Counted from the first letter of the stretch, positions 8,812-18,223 are shown. The stretch: DNA of 64,000 nucleotides from an uncultured Bacteroides sp. (GCA_947646015.1 CANSEY010000017.1:1-64000), one strand, 5' to 3'. The notes: a model not told the origin generated them from the sequence alone. A program made the numbers and translations.

Positions 8812-11274
8812 TTATTTCCGGATCGTAAACTCTGCCGTACGTTCTGCATCCGATACACTGATCGGCTGTGCACCTGTAGGTTGGTTTACAGATTTGATTT
8901 TCAGTTTCACCTGTTTTTCCAAAGTATCCGTGCTGAACAATACCACTCCATTCACATTGGCGGAGCTATGGTTACCGTCTCCACTGATACGTAGGTCATG
9001 CAGGTTGGTAAAGACAAAGTCTTTTCCTTCTTTTGCCGTAGCATCGGGCAATGTCACACAGTTAACAATGATATCACTACCTGTGGCATTGGTCAATAAA
9101 GCTCCGTCTGAAGCACGCAACAGCGAAACAGTGAAGAAGCCCGACACCACATTATTATTCACTCTGTGGTCACCCAGTGAAGCAATGGCCAGACGTGCCG
9201 GCTGATCGACGACAATTCCACTGCAACTCAACAGTTCACCATCAAAAGCAACATTAGAACCACTCAGGCTATGTACTTTATTAAAATTCACTACCACGGT
9301 TTTAGGAAGTTCATAGCGGGTGTCCTCCAATGTCCTGACATTAAAAGATGATTTTTGCGAACCATTGGCAAATATCACTCTAGGAGTCAATCCCATATCG
9401 AAATCGAGCGCATCGGCTGTGCCTTCTCCATATATACCATCTACTATAATATTTGCCCCCGTAGCATTGGTCAAAGGAGTTCCGTCGGTTTTAAATAATC
9501 CCAGTTCATATAAAATATCTTTGGATCCCTCTTCTCCACGCTCGGTACGTACCAACTTCACAACTGCCTGCTGATCTTCGATAACCGCTTTCCCTACAGG
9601 CTTCACCAGATAACTCTGCTGAACATCCGACAATAGCAGTTCAAAGTCTTTCACGCCTTCGATCAGATCATTCGCTTTTACCGGAACCTCGATATCCTGT
9701 TTCACCAGATAGCGATCCGCCGTCCCGCGTGAAGGGGTGAAAGACAGTTTTCCCTTTACCGGAGTAAAATTATTAGCTGTTGTAGCAGATGCTTCACGAG
9801 TGGCATATCCTACACTTACAGGAACAGGAGCCCCTTCCTTTGTAGTGGCATATCCTGTCAGCGTGACAGTAAATACCGCAGTAGCCGTTCCGTTTACCGG
9901 CTTGGTTATTTTCACATCCGAAACATAGAGTCCATGTCCCAGTTTGACAAGGCGACTACCACTGCCCAGAAAAAGTAACTCACCGGACGATGCAGTCAAT
10001 GCCTGACGATAAACAGTAGGTTTATTGTCCGTCACATAACGGTCAAACTCTTTTTCACCCGTAGCAGAATACATACAAACCCGACCTTCATCCGAAGACA
10101 GCAGTAACACTTCACCGTTATTAGTTACCTTAACCTTATCAAAATTACCATCAATAGTGCGGTCAAACTCAGCTTTACCCGTCGGCAATATACGGACAAA
10201 CGTTCCTCTGCGTGCATTGACATCATAAGTTGTTACCACCGATTCACCCGTAGTCCGGTTCATACCCACACCTCTCACACCTCCATTCGAGGTACCGGAA
10301 TATAAAGCTGTTCCGTCATTTCTCAACAAGGCATAGTATCCTTTACTGCCACTTCCACCTACCAATATATTACCATTGCGAGCCACCTGAAGCTGATTAA
10401 GCATCACCGATCCCTGATTGGCGGGTATCAGTGTTTTGGCAAAAACAATATCACCTTCCGGCCGTATTTTATAAATGATGCCTCCATCAGTCGATGAATT
10501 ACCGGTAACAATCACCGAACCGTCATTGATATTGGCATTCATACCTGTCACGATGAACCGCTTAGCCGGAATAACAGTTACATAATAAGGCTTCCCTTTA
10601 TCATCTAACCGGACCACTGTTGTCTGTTCTTTCTCCTTGTCTCCGGAGAAAGCCGCACATATATATTCAGTCGTATTGCCCAGCACCTCGAATTGATCAC
10701 AATAACCACTTCCGGCATTCTTGTACTGATAAATCACTCTACCCGATTTATCCACTTTCATAAGAATACCTTGCCGGCTATTTCCTCCTTTCGGCTCCAT
10801 GCCGGAAAGTATCAATGACCCGCTACGCAGCAAAGCTCCCTTCATTAGTTCACTCCCTTGTCCTCCTGCATAAATATTGGTAACAATATGACCGCTACGA
10901 TCCAATATGACCGCCCGTCCGCTTAGTGTCACATTGTCTTTTCTGCCTTTTGTATTCATCACAGCAGATTGCCCGACAAGCAGGATACGGTTATCCTCCA
11001 ACTCTGTCAACTCGTTAACAGCGGTAAATCCGGCCAGCGGCAATGAAAAGAGCACTTTTCCCTCTCTGCCTATCCAGGTAAGGTTATACTTCTGTCCCTC
11101 TTTACCCACCATGGCCACTTCGTCACCGGCTAAGGGGCAAACCAGCTGAATCTGATTCTTATCGCCATACTTCTTATCGAAAACCACCGGCATATATTGG
11201 GCTCTCACTTGCAGACAGGCCATGATGCCCAGCAGGAACAGTATCCACACTCTATGAATTCTTGTCTTCTTCAT
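8812..11274 (-). CDS. Secreted beta-propeller / Calx-beta domain protein
   Basis: An 820-residue exported protein with signal peptide (residues 1-25, LLGIMACLQVRA-Q). Residues about 30-450 read as repeated propeller blades (ITVGNSSTDGGIIYKIRPEGD, NILVGGSGSKGYYALLRNDG). From about 455 on there are Calx-beta-like Ig repeats (ATAVFTVTLTGYATTKEGAPV, FELLLSDVQQSY, AKEGKDFVFT). Repeats of the form LTNATGxxIIV occur three times. I do not know a named family for the full chain. Its place between an OmpA/PD40 protein and the BACON lipoprotein suggests a structural or adhesive part of the same surface organelle; this is inference. Confidence 0.65.
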   Translation of the reverse strand: MKKTRIHRVWILFLLGIMACLQVRAQYMPVVFDKKYGDKNQIQLVCPLAGDEVAMVGKEGQKYNLTWIGREGKVLFSLPLAGFTAVNELTELEDNRILLVGQSAVMNTKGRKDNVTLSGRAVILDRSGHIVTNIYAGGQGSELMKGALLRSGSLILSGMEPKGGNSRQGILMKVDKSGRVIYQYKNAGSGYCDQFEVLGNTTEYICAAFSGDKEKEQTTVVRLDDKGKPYYVTVIPAKRFIVTGMNANINDGSVIVTGNSSTDGGIIYKIRPEGDIVFAKTLIPANQGSVMLNQLQVARNGNILVGGSGSKGYYALLRNDGTALYSGTSNGGVRGVGMNRTTGESVVTTYDVNARRGTFVRILPTGKAEFDRTIDGNFDKVKVTNNGEVLLLSSDEGRVCMYSATGEKEFDRYVTDNKPTVYRQALTASSGELLFLGSGSRLVKLGHGLYVSDVKITKPVNGTATAVFTVTLTGYATTKEGAPVPVSVGYATREASATTANNFTPVKGKLSFTPSRGTADRYLVKQDIEVPVKANDLIEGVKDFELLLSDVQQSYLVKPVGKAVIEDQQAVVKLVRTERGEEGSKDILYELGLFKTDGTPLTNATGANIIVDGIYGEGTADALDFDMGLTPRVIFANGSQKSSFNVRTLEDTRYELPKTVVVNFNKVHSLSGSNVAFDGELLSCSGIVVDQPARLAIASLGDHRVNNNVVSGFFTVSLLRASDGALLTNATGSDIIVNCVTLPDATAKEGKDFVFTNLHDLRISGDGNHSSANVNGVVLFSTDTLEKQVKLKIKSVNQPTGAQPISVSDAERTAEFTIRK

Positions 11275-11297
11275 ATATCGTTTACTTTTTTATATTT

Positions 11298-13148
11298 CTA
11301 CCTCTTATTATATATTTCGACACGCCTTGCCCTACGGTTCACCTGTATCCAATCGATACCTCCCTCCGGCCAGCGATGATACTCAATTTCCTCTTTCACC
11401 TCTTCCGGAGAAAGCTTTATCCTTCCATGAGCCTCTATGCCGAAACGTACGTTTAAACCATGATTGCGCAGAAACTCCGCAACACTTTCCGCCCTTCGCT
11501 CTGACAATGAATAGTTATAACTGTCACTACCTATCTCATCGGCAAAACCATCAAACCTAAGTTCGGAAAATTGGTAAGTACCCATTTCATTGATAAATTG
11601 CTCGAGTCTCCGTACAGATTCATCGGTCAACTCATCCGAATCGAAATCAAAATAGAGAGTCATCAGCAATCCTTCCGGCGCATACTGCTTCAATGTGACA
11701 GACTCCGGAGAAACAGTTTCCGTAGTGCCGTTCAACAACAAAGCGCCACCTAAAATTGCATTTTCCTCACTCATCCCGTAAAAAGGCATCCCTTGCTGGG
11801 TTCCCAGATCCTCTACTGTACGGAGGTAATAGATATCGTCTCTTGAAGCCATTTCACGATCGGATACAAAATAGGCTGTTCGCAAGTCAAGCGGACACAT
11901 ATAATAATCGTTGAAGACGGAATTTACCGGATAAGGAAAATGGCTGATACTGCCCGGAATCACTCCATCTTTATCATAATAAGCACTGAACAGATCATAA
12001 CCACCGAATCCCGGCAATCCGTTAGACGAAAAGATAAGACGTCCTTTATAGATTACAGGAAAGATCTCATCGCCTTCCGTGTTGACATCCGGTCCCAGAT
12101 TAACAGGAGTCCCCCATGCCTGAGCCTCTTCATCCCAATGGACAACATACAGGTCGAACCCACCGTATCCTCCGGGCATGTCAGAGGTGAACAACAATGA
12201 TTTGCCTTCATTAAACAGGTAAGGGTGGGCATACGAAGACATCTCTTCCTGTGGAAAAGCCGGAACATACTTCGTAAATCGTTTCTTCTTGTTCTTTAGC
12301 ACAGAGTAAAACAACTTTGTACGGAAAGGACGTAGCTTCCGGTTTGCCATCTCTACGGTTGTCTTCTCTTTATCATACTCGATAACCGTAGCTACCATCG
12401 ACTTCATATCCGGTGAAAAGGTCACCGGACCATTCTGTAAGTCAGCAGGTATTTTCCGGAAATAACCATAATATCTTGGAGGTTTCTGAGTCTCAACACC
12501 GGTTTCACCGGGTTCGTCAAGTGCATAATAGTGAGTACGATGGAAGAATAATTTCCCCGGATCATTGAATTTACTGTAACTAATGGCATAAAACGGTTGT
12601 TCCCCATAATTACCAACCCAAAATTCAGCGTTCGATGTATTCAGTAATAAGCGTTTTGCCGAAAACCCGGGATCTTCCTGAACCGAATGGCGCATGGCAA
12701 GTGCCTCCAATGTATTCTGATAGCGCTGATAGCGGCTATATATGTCTTTATAGGCATTATCCAGGCAAATGGCTTCTGCTTTGCGGGCTTGTCCCTGAAA
12801 ACGCAGAGCATCCACATAATCACAGACATCATCTACCCCGAGCAAATCCGGACGCAAGCTCATTGCTTTATCATAATGCTCCGAGGCGCGACCATATTCC
12901 CTTACCATGAAATACAAACGCGCTGTTTTGAGATGAAGCGCAGCCTGACCGGCCTCATCTTTTTCACGCCTGATAGCCGTTTCATACTGAGCCATCGCTT
13001 TATCAAATTTCTGCCTGATAAAATTACGGTCTGCCCGCCGTTCTACCCGCCCTATCTTCCGCTCCTGCGCAACGGAAGGCATAGTCCCTCCCATCAGAAA
13101 AAGGAATGCGGCAGCCGACAGGAGAATCTGTATCTTCTTCTTTCTCAT
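11298..13148 (-). CDS. OmpA-family protein with TPR and PD40 repeats
   Basis: 616 residues with a signal peptide (ending PSVA-Q near residue 27). Three regions are visible. TPR-like helices occupy about 30-150 (KFDKAMAQYETAIRREKDEA, AALHLKTARLYFM). PD40/WD40-like propeller repeats occupy about 270-420 (LLFTSDMPGGYGGFDLYVV and RLIFSSNGLPGFGGYDLFSA). A C-terminal OmpA peptidoglycan-binding domain follows (LYFDFDSDELTDESVRRLEQ, LSERRAESVAEFLRNHG). This arrangement recalls PorE-like and other Bacteroidetes proteins that tether surface machinery to the cell wall. In this operon it probably links the fimbrial or adhesin assembly to peptidoglycan. Confidence 0.85.
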   Translation of the reverse strand: MRKKKIQILLSAAAFLFLMGGTMPSVAQERKIGRVERRADRNFIRQKFDKAMAQYETAIRREKDEAGQAALHLKTARLYFMVREYGRASEHYDKAMSLRPDLLGVDDVCDYVDALRFQGQARKAEAICLDNAYKDIYSRYQRYQNTLEALAMRHSVQEDPGFSAKRLLLNTSNAEFWVGNYGEQPFYAISYSKFNDPGKLFFHRTHYYALDEPGETGVETQKPPRYYGYFRKIPADLQNGPVTFSPDMKSMVATVIEYDKEKTTVEMANRKLRPFRTKLFYSVLKNKKKRFTKYVPAFPQEEMSSYAHPYLFNEGKSLLFTSDMPGGYGGFDLYVVHWDEEAQAWGTPVNLGPDVNTEGDEIFPVIYKGRLIFSSNGLPGFGGYDLFSAYYDKDGVIPGSISHFPYPVNSVFNDYYMCPLDLRTAYFVSDREMASRDDIYYLRTVEDLGTQQGMPFYGMSEENAILGGALLLNGTTETVSPESVTLKQYAPEGLLMTLYFDFDSDELTDESVRRLEQFINEMGTYQFSELRFDGFADEIGSDSYNYSLSERRAESVAEFLRNHGLNVRFGIEAHGRIKLSPEEVKEEIEYHRWPEGGIDWIQVNRRARRVEIYNKR

Positions 13149-13172
13149 TTCAGCAACTTTTTATCAGTAACA

Positions 13173-13769
13173 TTATCGGAATATATTATAGGTGAGATTT
13201 ATACCGAACTTAGTCGGACCTATCCACCTCTTCGTCTTTTTACGTTCCAAAGGGAAATTCACATATTCTCCACCCAAATAATATTTATTGTATTGGAGGT
13301 GCGCATATCCCAGGCCAATATTCAGATCCAGCCCCCAACGAGAGTTGAAAGCAAATTTATACCCGGTCGAGATACCTCCCGATACTCCCCAACCTTTACG
13401 ACGATAGCTCTGCAACGGATCGTTATGCTTTAATAAACCGATATTAAAATTACCGTACATAGCATAGGGGCCAATATAAAATCCATCCCATGAGTCGTTA
13501 GTATAAAAGTTACGAGGATTCACATAATAGCGCAATTCAACACTGCTCTGGAGTGCCCGAAACACTTCTTCATGTTTCTTGAATAAATACGGCATCCATA
13601 GCACTTCACCGTTCACCGTGAGTTGCCTCGTCAATGTATACTCAAAGCCGACGTTAGGCGAACCGGTCAGCCAAAAAGGAATATTCACTTTGACACTTTG
13701 TGCCTGTACTCCGCTGATTAAGCAAAATAAAACGGCGACACTCAAAATATGTCGTATAACTGATTTCAT
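13173..13769 (-). CDS. DUF3575 outer-membrane beta-barrel-like protein
   Basis: 198 residues with a signal peptide (VLFCLISGVQA-Q). The opening KVNIPFWLTGSPNVGFEYTL, followed by alternating aromatic beta-strands (WDGFYIGPYAMYGNFNIG, GVSGGISTGYKFAFNSRWGLDL) and a C-terminal aromatic/arginine strand (KFGINLTYNIFR), fits the DUF3575 family. These are small barrel proteins usually encoded next to fimbrillin and FimB/Mfa2 genes in Bacteroidales. A role in assembling or anchoring the fimbria in the outer membrane is inferred from context. It sits 24 bp upstream of the OmpA/PD40 gene. Confidence 0.82.
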   Translation of the reverse strand: MKSVIRHILSVAVLFCLISGVQAQSVKVNIPFWLTGSPNVGFEYTLTRQLTVNGEVLWMPYLFKKHEEVFRALQSSVELRYYVNPRNFYTNDSWDGFYIGPYAMYGNFNIGLLKHNDPLQSYRRKGWGVSGGISTGYKFAFNSRWGLDLNIGLGYAHLQYNKYYLGGEYVNFPLERKKTKRWIGPTKFGINLTYNIFR

Positions 13770-13798
13770 TCTAATTCTCTTTTATATGTATATATGTA

Positions 13799-14710
13799 TC
13801 ATTCCATGTCCGTATCTCCACTCTCGATATCTTCGTTCCATCCTACAACCGATATCTTAATAACGGTATAAGATTCGATCTCAATAATTATACGTTTACC
13901 ATGCAATAACCGTAACGGCAGTCCTGTCTCCCTTTCCGTAACTTCCACGGGCAGATGGTTGACAACTGCTCCATTTTCATCGAGAAATGTATAATTCAAC
14001 CTCATCGGTTCATTCTCCACAGAAGGAATAAAACGATGATCTACCTCTAATACATCGGCTTTCTCCTGTACGGGTAATGTTCCGAAATGAAACATTTTGT
14101 CCTCGGGAGTCAATCGGCCGGTCAGAGTATCATTTTTGAGGTATTGCATCACAGGTGCTCCTTCCGCAAGCAATTGTACCTTCTTTATATGCGATACATC
14201 ACCAGGAAATTTCTTAAACCGAACCGTTATACGTCCGGTATAGCGTTCCAGTGCTGCGGTATCGGTCTGTAAAATGCCCGGATGTACAATTGCGGGTACG
14301 AACTTCTGGAATAATATATCCGAAGGTTGTACATATCTGTTCGGTCCGGTAGAGCTGCTTTTCAGAATAAAAGCAGAAGCATCCAGATGTTGCCCGTCCA
14401 CAAACGTAAGACTGTCCGTATTGGTATAACAGTATACTTTATATTCGCCGGGAGTTAACCTAAAACTAAACAAGCCCGCCTCCATGCGCGGATCTTTATC
14501 CCATGGAGAGGTTGCATAACGTGCACCGACCAATGTTCCGGCATCGTTATAGACCAGCACTCGACAATCACTGACAGTCTTGTTCAGAACTTCGGGTACA
14601 AAAACCTGATAATTCGTTTCATCTTCAAAATAATCATATGTACACGACGCAAGCGAAAGTAAGACTGCTACACCAGTAAATAATACTATGAGAAGTCTGT
14701 TTTTTCTCAT
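13799..14710 (-). CDS. FimB/Mfa2 family fimbrial anchor lipoprotein
   Basis: 303 residues with a lipoprotein signal (FTGVAVLLSLASC). The pattern CRVLVYNDAGTLVG, FSFRLTPGEYKVYCYTNTDSL near residues 45-100 and ITVRFKKFPGDVSHIKKVQL in the second half is that of the FimB/Mfa2 family. These proteins cap the base of type V fimbriae and anchor it to the outer membrane. The gene follows the fimbrillin gene directly, the usual order in Bacteroides and Porphyromonas. A strong hairpin lies between the two. Confidence 0.85.
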   Translation of the reverse strand: MRKNRLLIVLFTGVAVLLSLASCTYDYFEDETNYQVFVPEVLNKTVSDCRVLVYNDAGTLVGARYATSPWDKDPRMEAGLFSFRLTPGEYKVYCYTNTDSLTFVDGQHLDASAFILKSSSTGPNRYVQPSDILFQKFVPAIVHPGILQTDTAALERYTGRITVRFKKFPGDVSHIKKVQLLAEGAPVMQYLKNDTLTGRLTPEDKMFHFGTLPVQEKADVLEVDHRFIPSVENEPMRLNYTFLDENGAVVNHLPVEVTERETGLPLRLLHGKRIIIEIESYTVIKISVVGWNEDIESGDTDME

Positions 14711-14736
14711 GTTCTATAGTTTATTTCATTAATCAC

Positions 14737-14804
14737 CCCCGAGGTCCTCGGGAGCAGCAAGCATTTCTGCTTATTCTCTGCTCCCGGACCATGATTCCGA
14801 GGGG
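14737..14804 (-). terminator. Hairpin between fimbrillin and anchor genes
   Basis: Nested inverted sequences CCCCGAGG / CCGAGGGG enclose GTCCTCGGGAGCAG / CTGCTCCCGGAC, giving a long GC-rich stem in the 110-bp gap. It has no T-run on the minus strand. The likely effect is partial termination or mRNA stabilisation, so that the major fimbrillin is made in excess of the anchor. Confidence 0.65.
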
Positions 14805-14820
14805 AGTAAAAAGAAAGTTT

Positions 14821-16074
14821 TTACATTATAATATCTGAATTTACAATATTGCTATCCCAAGCTGTAGGAGCTCCTACAGTAATTGTCAGGCCACCATATT
14901 CCGTAGGAGTTACAGGCACAGTCGTGCTTCCGCCGGTACGTAAAGTCAGGTTTACTTCACGAATCACGTTCGGCACAAAATTTTCTTTAACCACTCCGGA
15001 CCAATAAACAGTAGCTTCATCGGGAAGAGCAGTACCATCTCCCAAAATATGTCCGGCTTTACCACGTCCTGATACCACTATAAAATACTGACGCTGTCTG
15101 TCAGCCGTACCGGTAGTTGCAGAATCATTAATGCGTCCACCGTTATTGGGGAATACAACCACATCTCTCCACATCGTGAAGTTTCCGCTCAAAATCGTTC
15201 CTCCAGGATTATAACCGGATACGGGCTCAGCCGTTTTAAAGACTTCACCATCCGAGATAGACAATATATTAGTAGCAGTCGAGGTAGCACTTACTCCTCC
15301 GTCATTCCCTGCCATCACTTTCAGATAATCCGGCAAGCGATAAATCATAATAGAAGCGTCTTGTGTAAAGTCAACCCCTTTGGCGGTATTCTCATTATTC
15401 GTATTTCCTTCTTTATCCTTTACGTTCAGACGGACACGCATCAAAGAGACTTCACGTTTCAAAGCAATCGGAGATGGAGTTGCAGTAGCATCCGAAGAAA
15501 TGACTACACCCGGAACAGCTCCCATAAAAATCTCGGCAGGTTCCGTATAGGCTGTATTGCCAGCCAAGGCAGTAGCACAAAAAGCAGGGAATGTACCCGT
15601 TTTATACTTCATCACCATGTTCTGTACCTGTTTCTGACGTACGTTCCACATCCCCCACTCTACAGGAGTCGTGCCTCCATCCAAATAGGTATTGATAGCA
15701 TCCGCTGAACTTTTCGCATTTGCTATGGCTACCATTGTATAAGTTCCAGCAGGTACATCTGTATAAGTAAAGGTTGTATTCCCAGCTGTTGGAGTAACTA
15801 CATCGGAAAACCGCACGATATTGCTTGCGTCATATAGCAAAATCTGTACCTGGCGGATATTACTCCACGAAGTTTCCGGTACTGCAGTAGATTGTGCGGC
15901 TCTCGTCTTACCGCCCTGTTCCATACTTGTTCCTTCAAAGTTCAACTTGACTATAAAGTTAGCCTTCGAGTTCCCTCCGGGAACTTCTCCTGAAGGCAGT
16001 TCATTGTGCTCCGAACAAGCACTCATAGTCATTGCAGCAAGCAAAGACCATAAAAACATAGATTTTTTTCTCAT
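14821..16074 (-). CDS. Major fimbrillin (FimA/Mfa1-type) lipoprotein
   Basis: 417 residues from the ATG at 16074; the longer frame starts at a TTG. A lipoprotein signal (LLAAMTMSAC) is followed by ANFIVKLNFEGTS. NIRQVQILLYDAS is the first strand pattern of the fimbrillin fold, with GTYTMVAIANAKS after it; SLMRVRLNVKD and VIREVNLTLRTGG mark the later strands. The chain ends in a possible C-terminal donor strand. Arg residues in KTRAAQ near residue 61 could be the protease maturation site. It is the promoter-proximal gene of the operon, directly downstream of an invertible DNA segment, so its expression is probably phase variable. Confidence 0.85.
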   Translation of the reverse strand: MRKKSMFLWSLLAAMTMSACSEHNELPSGEVPGGNSKANFIVKLNFEGTSMEQGGKTRAAQSTAVPETSWSNIRQVQILLYDASNIVRFSDVVTPTAGNTTFTYTDVPAGTYTMVAIANAKSSADAINTYLDGGTTPVEWGMWNVRQKQVQNMVMKYKTGTFPAFCATALAGNTAYTEPAEIFMGAVPGVVISSDATATPSPIALKREVSLMRVRLNVKDKEGNTNNENTAKGVDFTQDASIMIYRLPDYLKVMAGNDGGVSATSTATNILSISDGEVFKTAEPVSGYNPGGTILSGNFTMWRDVVVFPNNGGRINDSATTGTADRQRQYFIVVSGRGKAGHILGDGTALPDEATVYWSGVVKENFVPNVIREVNLTLRTGGSTTVPVTPTEYGGLTITVGAPTAWDSNIVNSDIIM

Positions 16075-16146
16075 AAACAATTCACTTTAGTTTCTACTTA
16101 ATAGTTGATTCAGACAGAATGTTAGTTTCTGATCCATTTGGCCTGC

Positions 16147-16440
16147 CCGTTACTTCGTAGGTAACGGGATTACACAAATTCCGAGATAAAGAAGTGTCTT
16201 TAAAGGAGTTGTTTTTACTAAAATGAATCTTTACGGTCTTAAAAAAGACAATAAAATCCTTTCCCATCTTTCAACCTGAAAAATGGAAATATCTTTTGTT
16301 GCCTTTTCCGAAAGACAACCTGCTAAAAATGTTCAGCTATTTAATATCTATTGCAAAAATAATTGTTTTATTATGCGTAATTCAAAAAATATATTTAAAT
16401 TTGCCGCCGATATCATCTCCCGTTACCTACGAAGTAACGG
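16147..16440. promoter_or_regulatory. Invertible promoter segment bounded by 22-bp inverted repeats
   Basis: Repeat copies at 16147-16168 and 16419-16440 are exact reverse complements over 22 bp, separated by 250 bp. Each repeat is itself a recombinase-type site: arms CCGTTAC and GTAACGG flank a 7-bp asymmetric centre (TTCGTAG in the left copy, CTACGAA in the right). The segment lies between the fimbrillin start and a tyrosine recombinase gene. It contains a leftward promoter and no open reading frame. This is the arrangement of the phase-variable surface-protein promoters known in B. fragilis. Confidence 0.85.
16354..16386 (-). promoter_or_regulatory. Fimbrial promoter inside the invertible segment (currently facing the operon)
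   Basis: On the minus strand TTTG (16386-16383), 21 bp, then TATTTTTG (16361-16354) fits the Bacteroides -33/-7 consensus. It points towards the fimbrillin at 16074, so the sequenced orientation is read as ON. Transcription would start near 16347 and pass through the left inverted repeat. Confidence 0.6.
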
Positions 16441-16467
16441 ATATTTTTTCAATTAGCAATCAAGCTA

Positions 16468-17412
16468 TTAGCTTCTTATTTTTTTATCTGTCCCCCTTTT
16501 CTTCTTCGATAAAATATATGTAATAAGAGAACTATTCATCCGGTTTACCTCATCGTCTCTGTAGGGTTGAAAATAGGTTTCGGTTACTTTAACCGAAGAA
16601 TGTCCCATAGCATCACAAATCAAGCTTGAATTATAATTCTGCCGGAGGGCCGTTGTCGCCCAGGTATGACGGGCGGTATAAGTACTGAGTCGGTCTCTGA
16701 TTCCCAATATGTTTGCCACTTGTGTCAACCGATAGTTCTGAAGGCGTAACATTCGGGCATATTGTCCATATTCATCTTTACCGGGATTCTGTATAATAGG
16801 GAAAAGATAAGGTGAGTCCGGAATTGCATACATATATTTCTGTATAATTTCCATGGCTTCCTTACCCACCACCACAGTCAGTTTACGACTGGTCTTGCGC
16901 CGGTGATACGTGATCACATTTCCCTGCAAATCACACCTGCGCAAGAAAGCAAGATCCACAAACGGCATCCCTCGAAGCAGGAACAAAAGCACAAACAGAT
17001 CACGGCTGAAAGCCAATTTTCCAGGCAACGGTTTTCGGTCTGTCATCAGTCTGCATATAACTTCCGGCGAAACAGCTCTTTTCACCGGGCAATCAATACC
17101 GGTATGTACTTTATTGAAAAGACGTGGCACGTAAGTTGCCACGCCCCGTTCCAAAGCCTGATTATATACAGATCTCAACATACGCATGTAAGTAGAAATG
17201 GTATTCCACTTAAGCTGGTCAGCCAATAGTTTCTGCTCAAACAAAGCCAGCCATTCCGGAGTCAGTTGGCTAAAGGTGATTTCACGTCCATTCATAAAAT
17301 TTTTCAGTCGATTCAAAGTACTCTGATATACATGGGCAGTACCATTGCGTTGTTCTTTTTTCAGTTCGACTATTCGCTTCTCCATAAATCGAGTCAAAAG
17401 TTCTTTTTTCAT
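16468..17412 (-). CDS. Tyrosine site-specific recombinase (DNA invertase)
   Basis: 314 residues, short for a Bacteroides integrase. The N-terminal SAM-like core-binding domain (about 10-105, with FMNGREITFSQLTPEWLALFE) is followed by the catalytic domain. The tyrosine-recombinase residues are visible: Arg in LLFLLRGMPFVDLAFLRR, His and Arg in TARHTWATTALRQ, His in MGHSSVKVTETYF, and the Tyr nucleophile in the same motif. No phage or conjugative genes and no tRNA attachment site lie nearby. Its 3' end is 28 bp from the right inverted repeat, so it most likely inverts the adjacent promoter segment, like the Tsr recombinases of B. fragilis. Confidence 0.88.
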   Translation of the reverse strand: MKKELLTRFMEKRIVELKKEQRNGTAHVYQSTLNRLKNFMNGREITFSQLTPEWLALFEQKLLADQLKWNTISTYMRMLRSVYNQALERGVATYVPRLFNKVHTGIDCPVKRAVSPEVICRLMTDRKPLPGKLAFSRDLFVLLFLLRGMPFVDLAFLRRCDLQGNVITYHRRKTSRKLTVVVGKEAMEIIQKYMYAIPDSPYLFPIIQNPGKDEYGQYARMLRLQNYRLTQVANILGIRDRLSTYTARHTWATTALRQNYNSSLICDAMGHSSVKVTETYFQPYRDDEVNRMNSSLITYILSKKKRGTDKKIRS

Positions 17413-17627
17413 TTTAAGTCTGTTTAGATTACAAATTAAATTATCGCATGCTTTTGCTTATCATTTCATATATCGGACTGATATTTCAACAAATCGCAAA
17501 AAGCGTAGTGCCATAACAAACCAACTGCATGATTATCTCTTTTTTTTAGATAACTTTGCAGCCTTCGAAAAACTTTTAACCACAATTGGAATAGACCGAA
17601 CCGACTCTTCTCAAGACACCGCTTCAA

Positions 17628-18056
17628 TCATTTCTCAGTATCCACAGTCTCAGGCTTCACAACCTGACTTGTCACAAGTGTATCTTTCTCAGTAGTATTA
17701 CAAGTACCATTAAACCTGGCTTTCGATTCTATTTCAAGTTTACATGTATAAACATCACCATTCATTGTACATCCCGATTTCATTATCAAATCTTCTGCCA
17801 CCTGAATATCTCCCTGTAACATCCCGTGTAACACAGCACCGGTGCACGTCACATTTCCTTTGATCCTTCCTTGAGGACCAATCACCACTTTCCCTCTACA
17901 GGAAACATTTCCCTCTATTATTCCATCTAAACGTAAATCCCCTTCTACCGTGATTGTTCCTTTCACCATTGTTCCCAATGCTATTGTAGTCAGTTTATCA
18001 ACACCGACTTTCACAGTCTTTACAGAATAATCTTCATTCTTCTTTTTTCCAAACAT
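17628..18056 (-). CDS. Bactofilin (polymer-forming cytoskeletal protein)
   Basis: 142 residues from the ATG at 18056 (MFGKKKNEDYS), chosen over an upstream start because MFGKKK is the usual bactofilin beginning. The core (about 25-125) is a right-handed beta-helix of short Gly/Val repeats: GTMVKGTITVEGDLRLDG, IIEGNVSCRGKVVIGPQG, RIKGNVTCTGAVLHGMLQG. Bactofilins polymerise without nucleotides on the inner face of the membrane and help shape the cell or localise wall enzymes. No peptidase M23 partner is encoded beside it here. It appears to be a single-gene unit. Confidence 0.9.
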   Translation of the reverse strand: MFGKKKNEDYSVKTVKVGVDKLTTIALGTMVKGTITVEGDLRLDGIIEGNVSCRGKVVIGPQGRIKGNVTCTGAVLHGMLQGDIQVAEDLIMKSGCTMNGDVYTCKLEIESKARFNGTCNTTEKDTLVTSQVVKPETVDTEK

Positions 18057-18187
18057 ATTAAAATCTGAATTATGTAAATAAAAAAAGGACGAACATTCTT
18101 CTGATACCAAATATTAAGTAGATTACAAATATAAGTTAATTATAAGACAGGCAGAAAAAAAGACGGGAAAATGATCGTATATAATCA

Positions 18188-18223
18188 TAAAAAAGGGGAA
18201 AAACCGTTTATCGGTTTCTCCCC
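18188..18223 (-). terminator. Rho-independent terminator of carB
   Basis: On the minus strand GGGGAGAAACCG pairs with CGGTTTTTCCCC around an ATAAA loop, followed by TTTTTT. It starts 33 bp after the carB stop codon. A textbook intrinsic terminator. Confidence 0.88.

Noticed and set aside
16396-16403. Rightward promoter (TAAATTTG) in the invertible segment
   Set aside because: It fits the -7 consensus but has no TTTG at the -33 position, whereas the leftward candidate has both elements.
16468-17412. Integrase of a prophage or conjugative element
   Set aside because: No phage or transfer genes, no tRNA attachment site, and a short recombinase next to a pair of inverted repeats and a promoter point to local DNA inversion.
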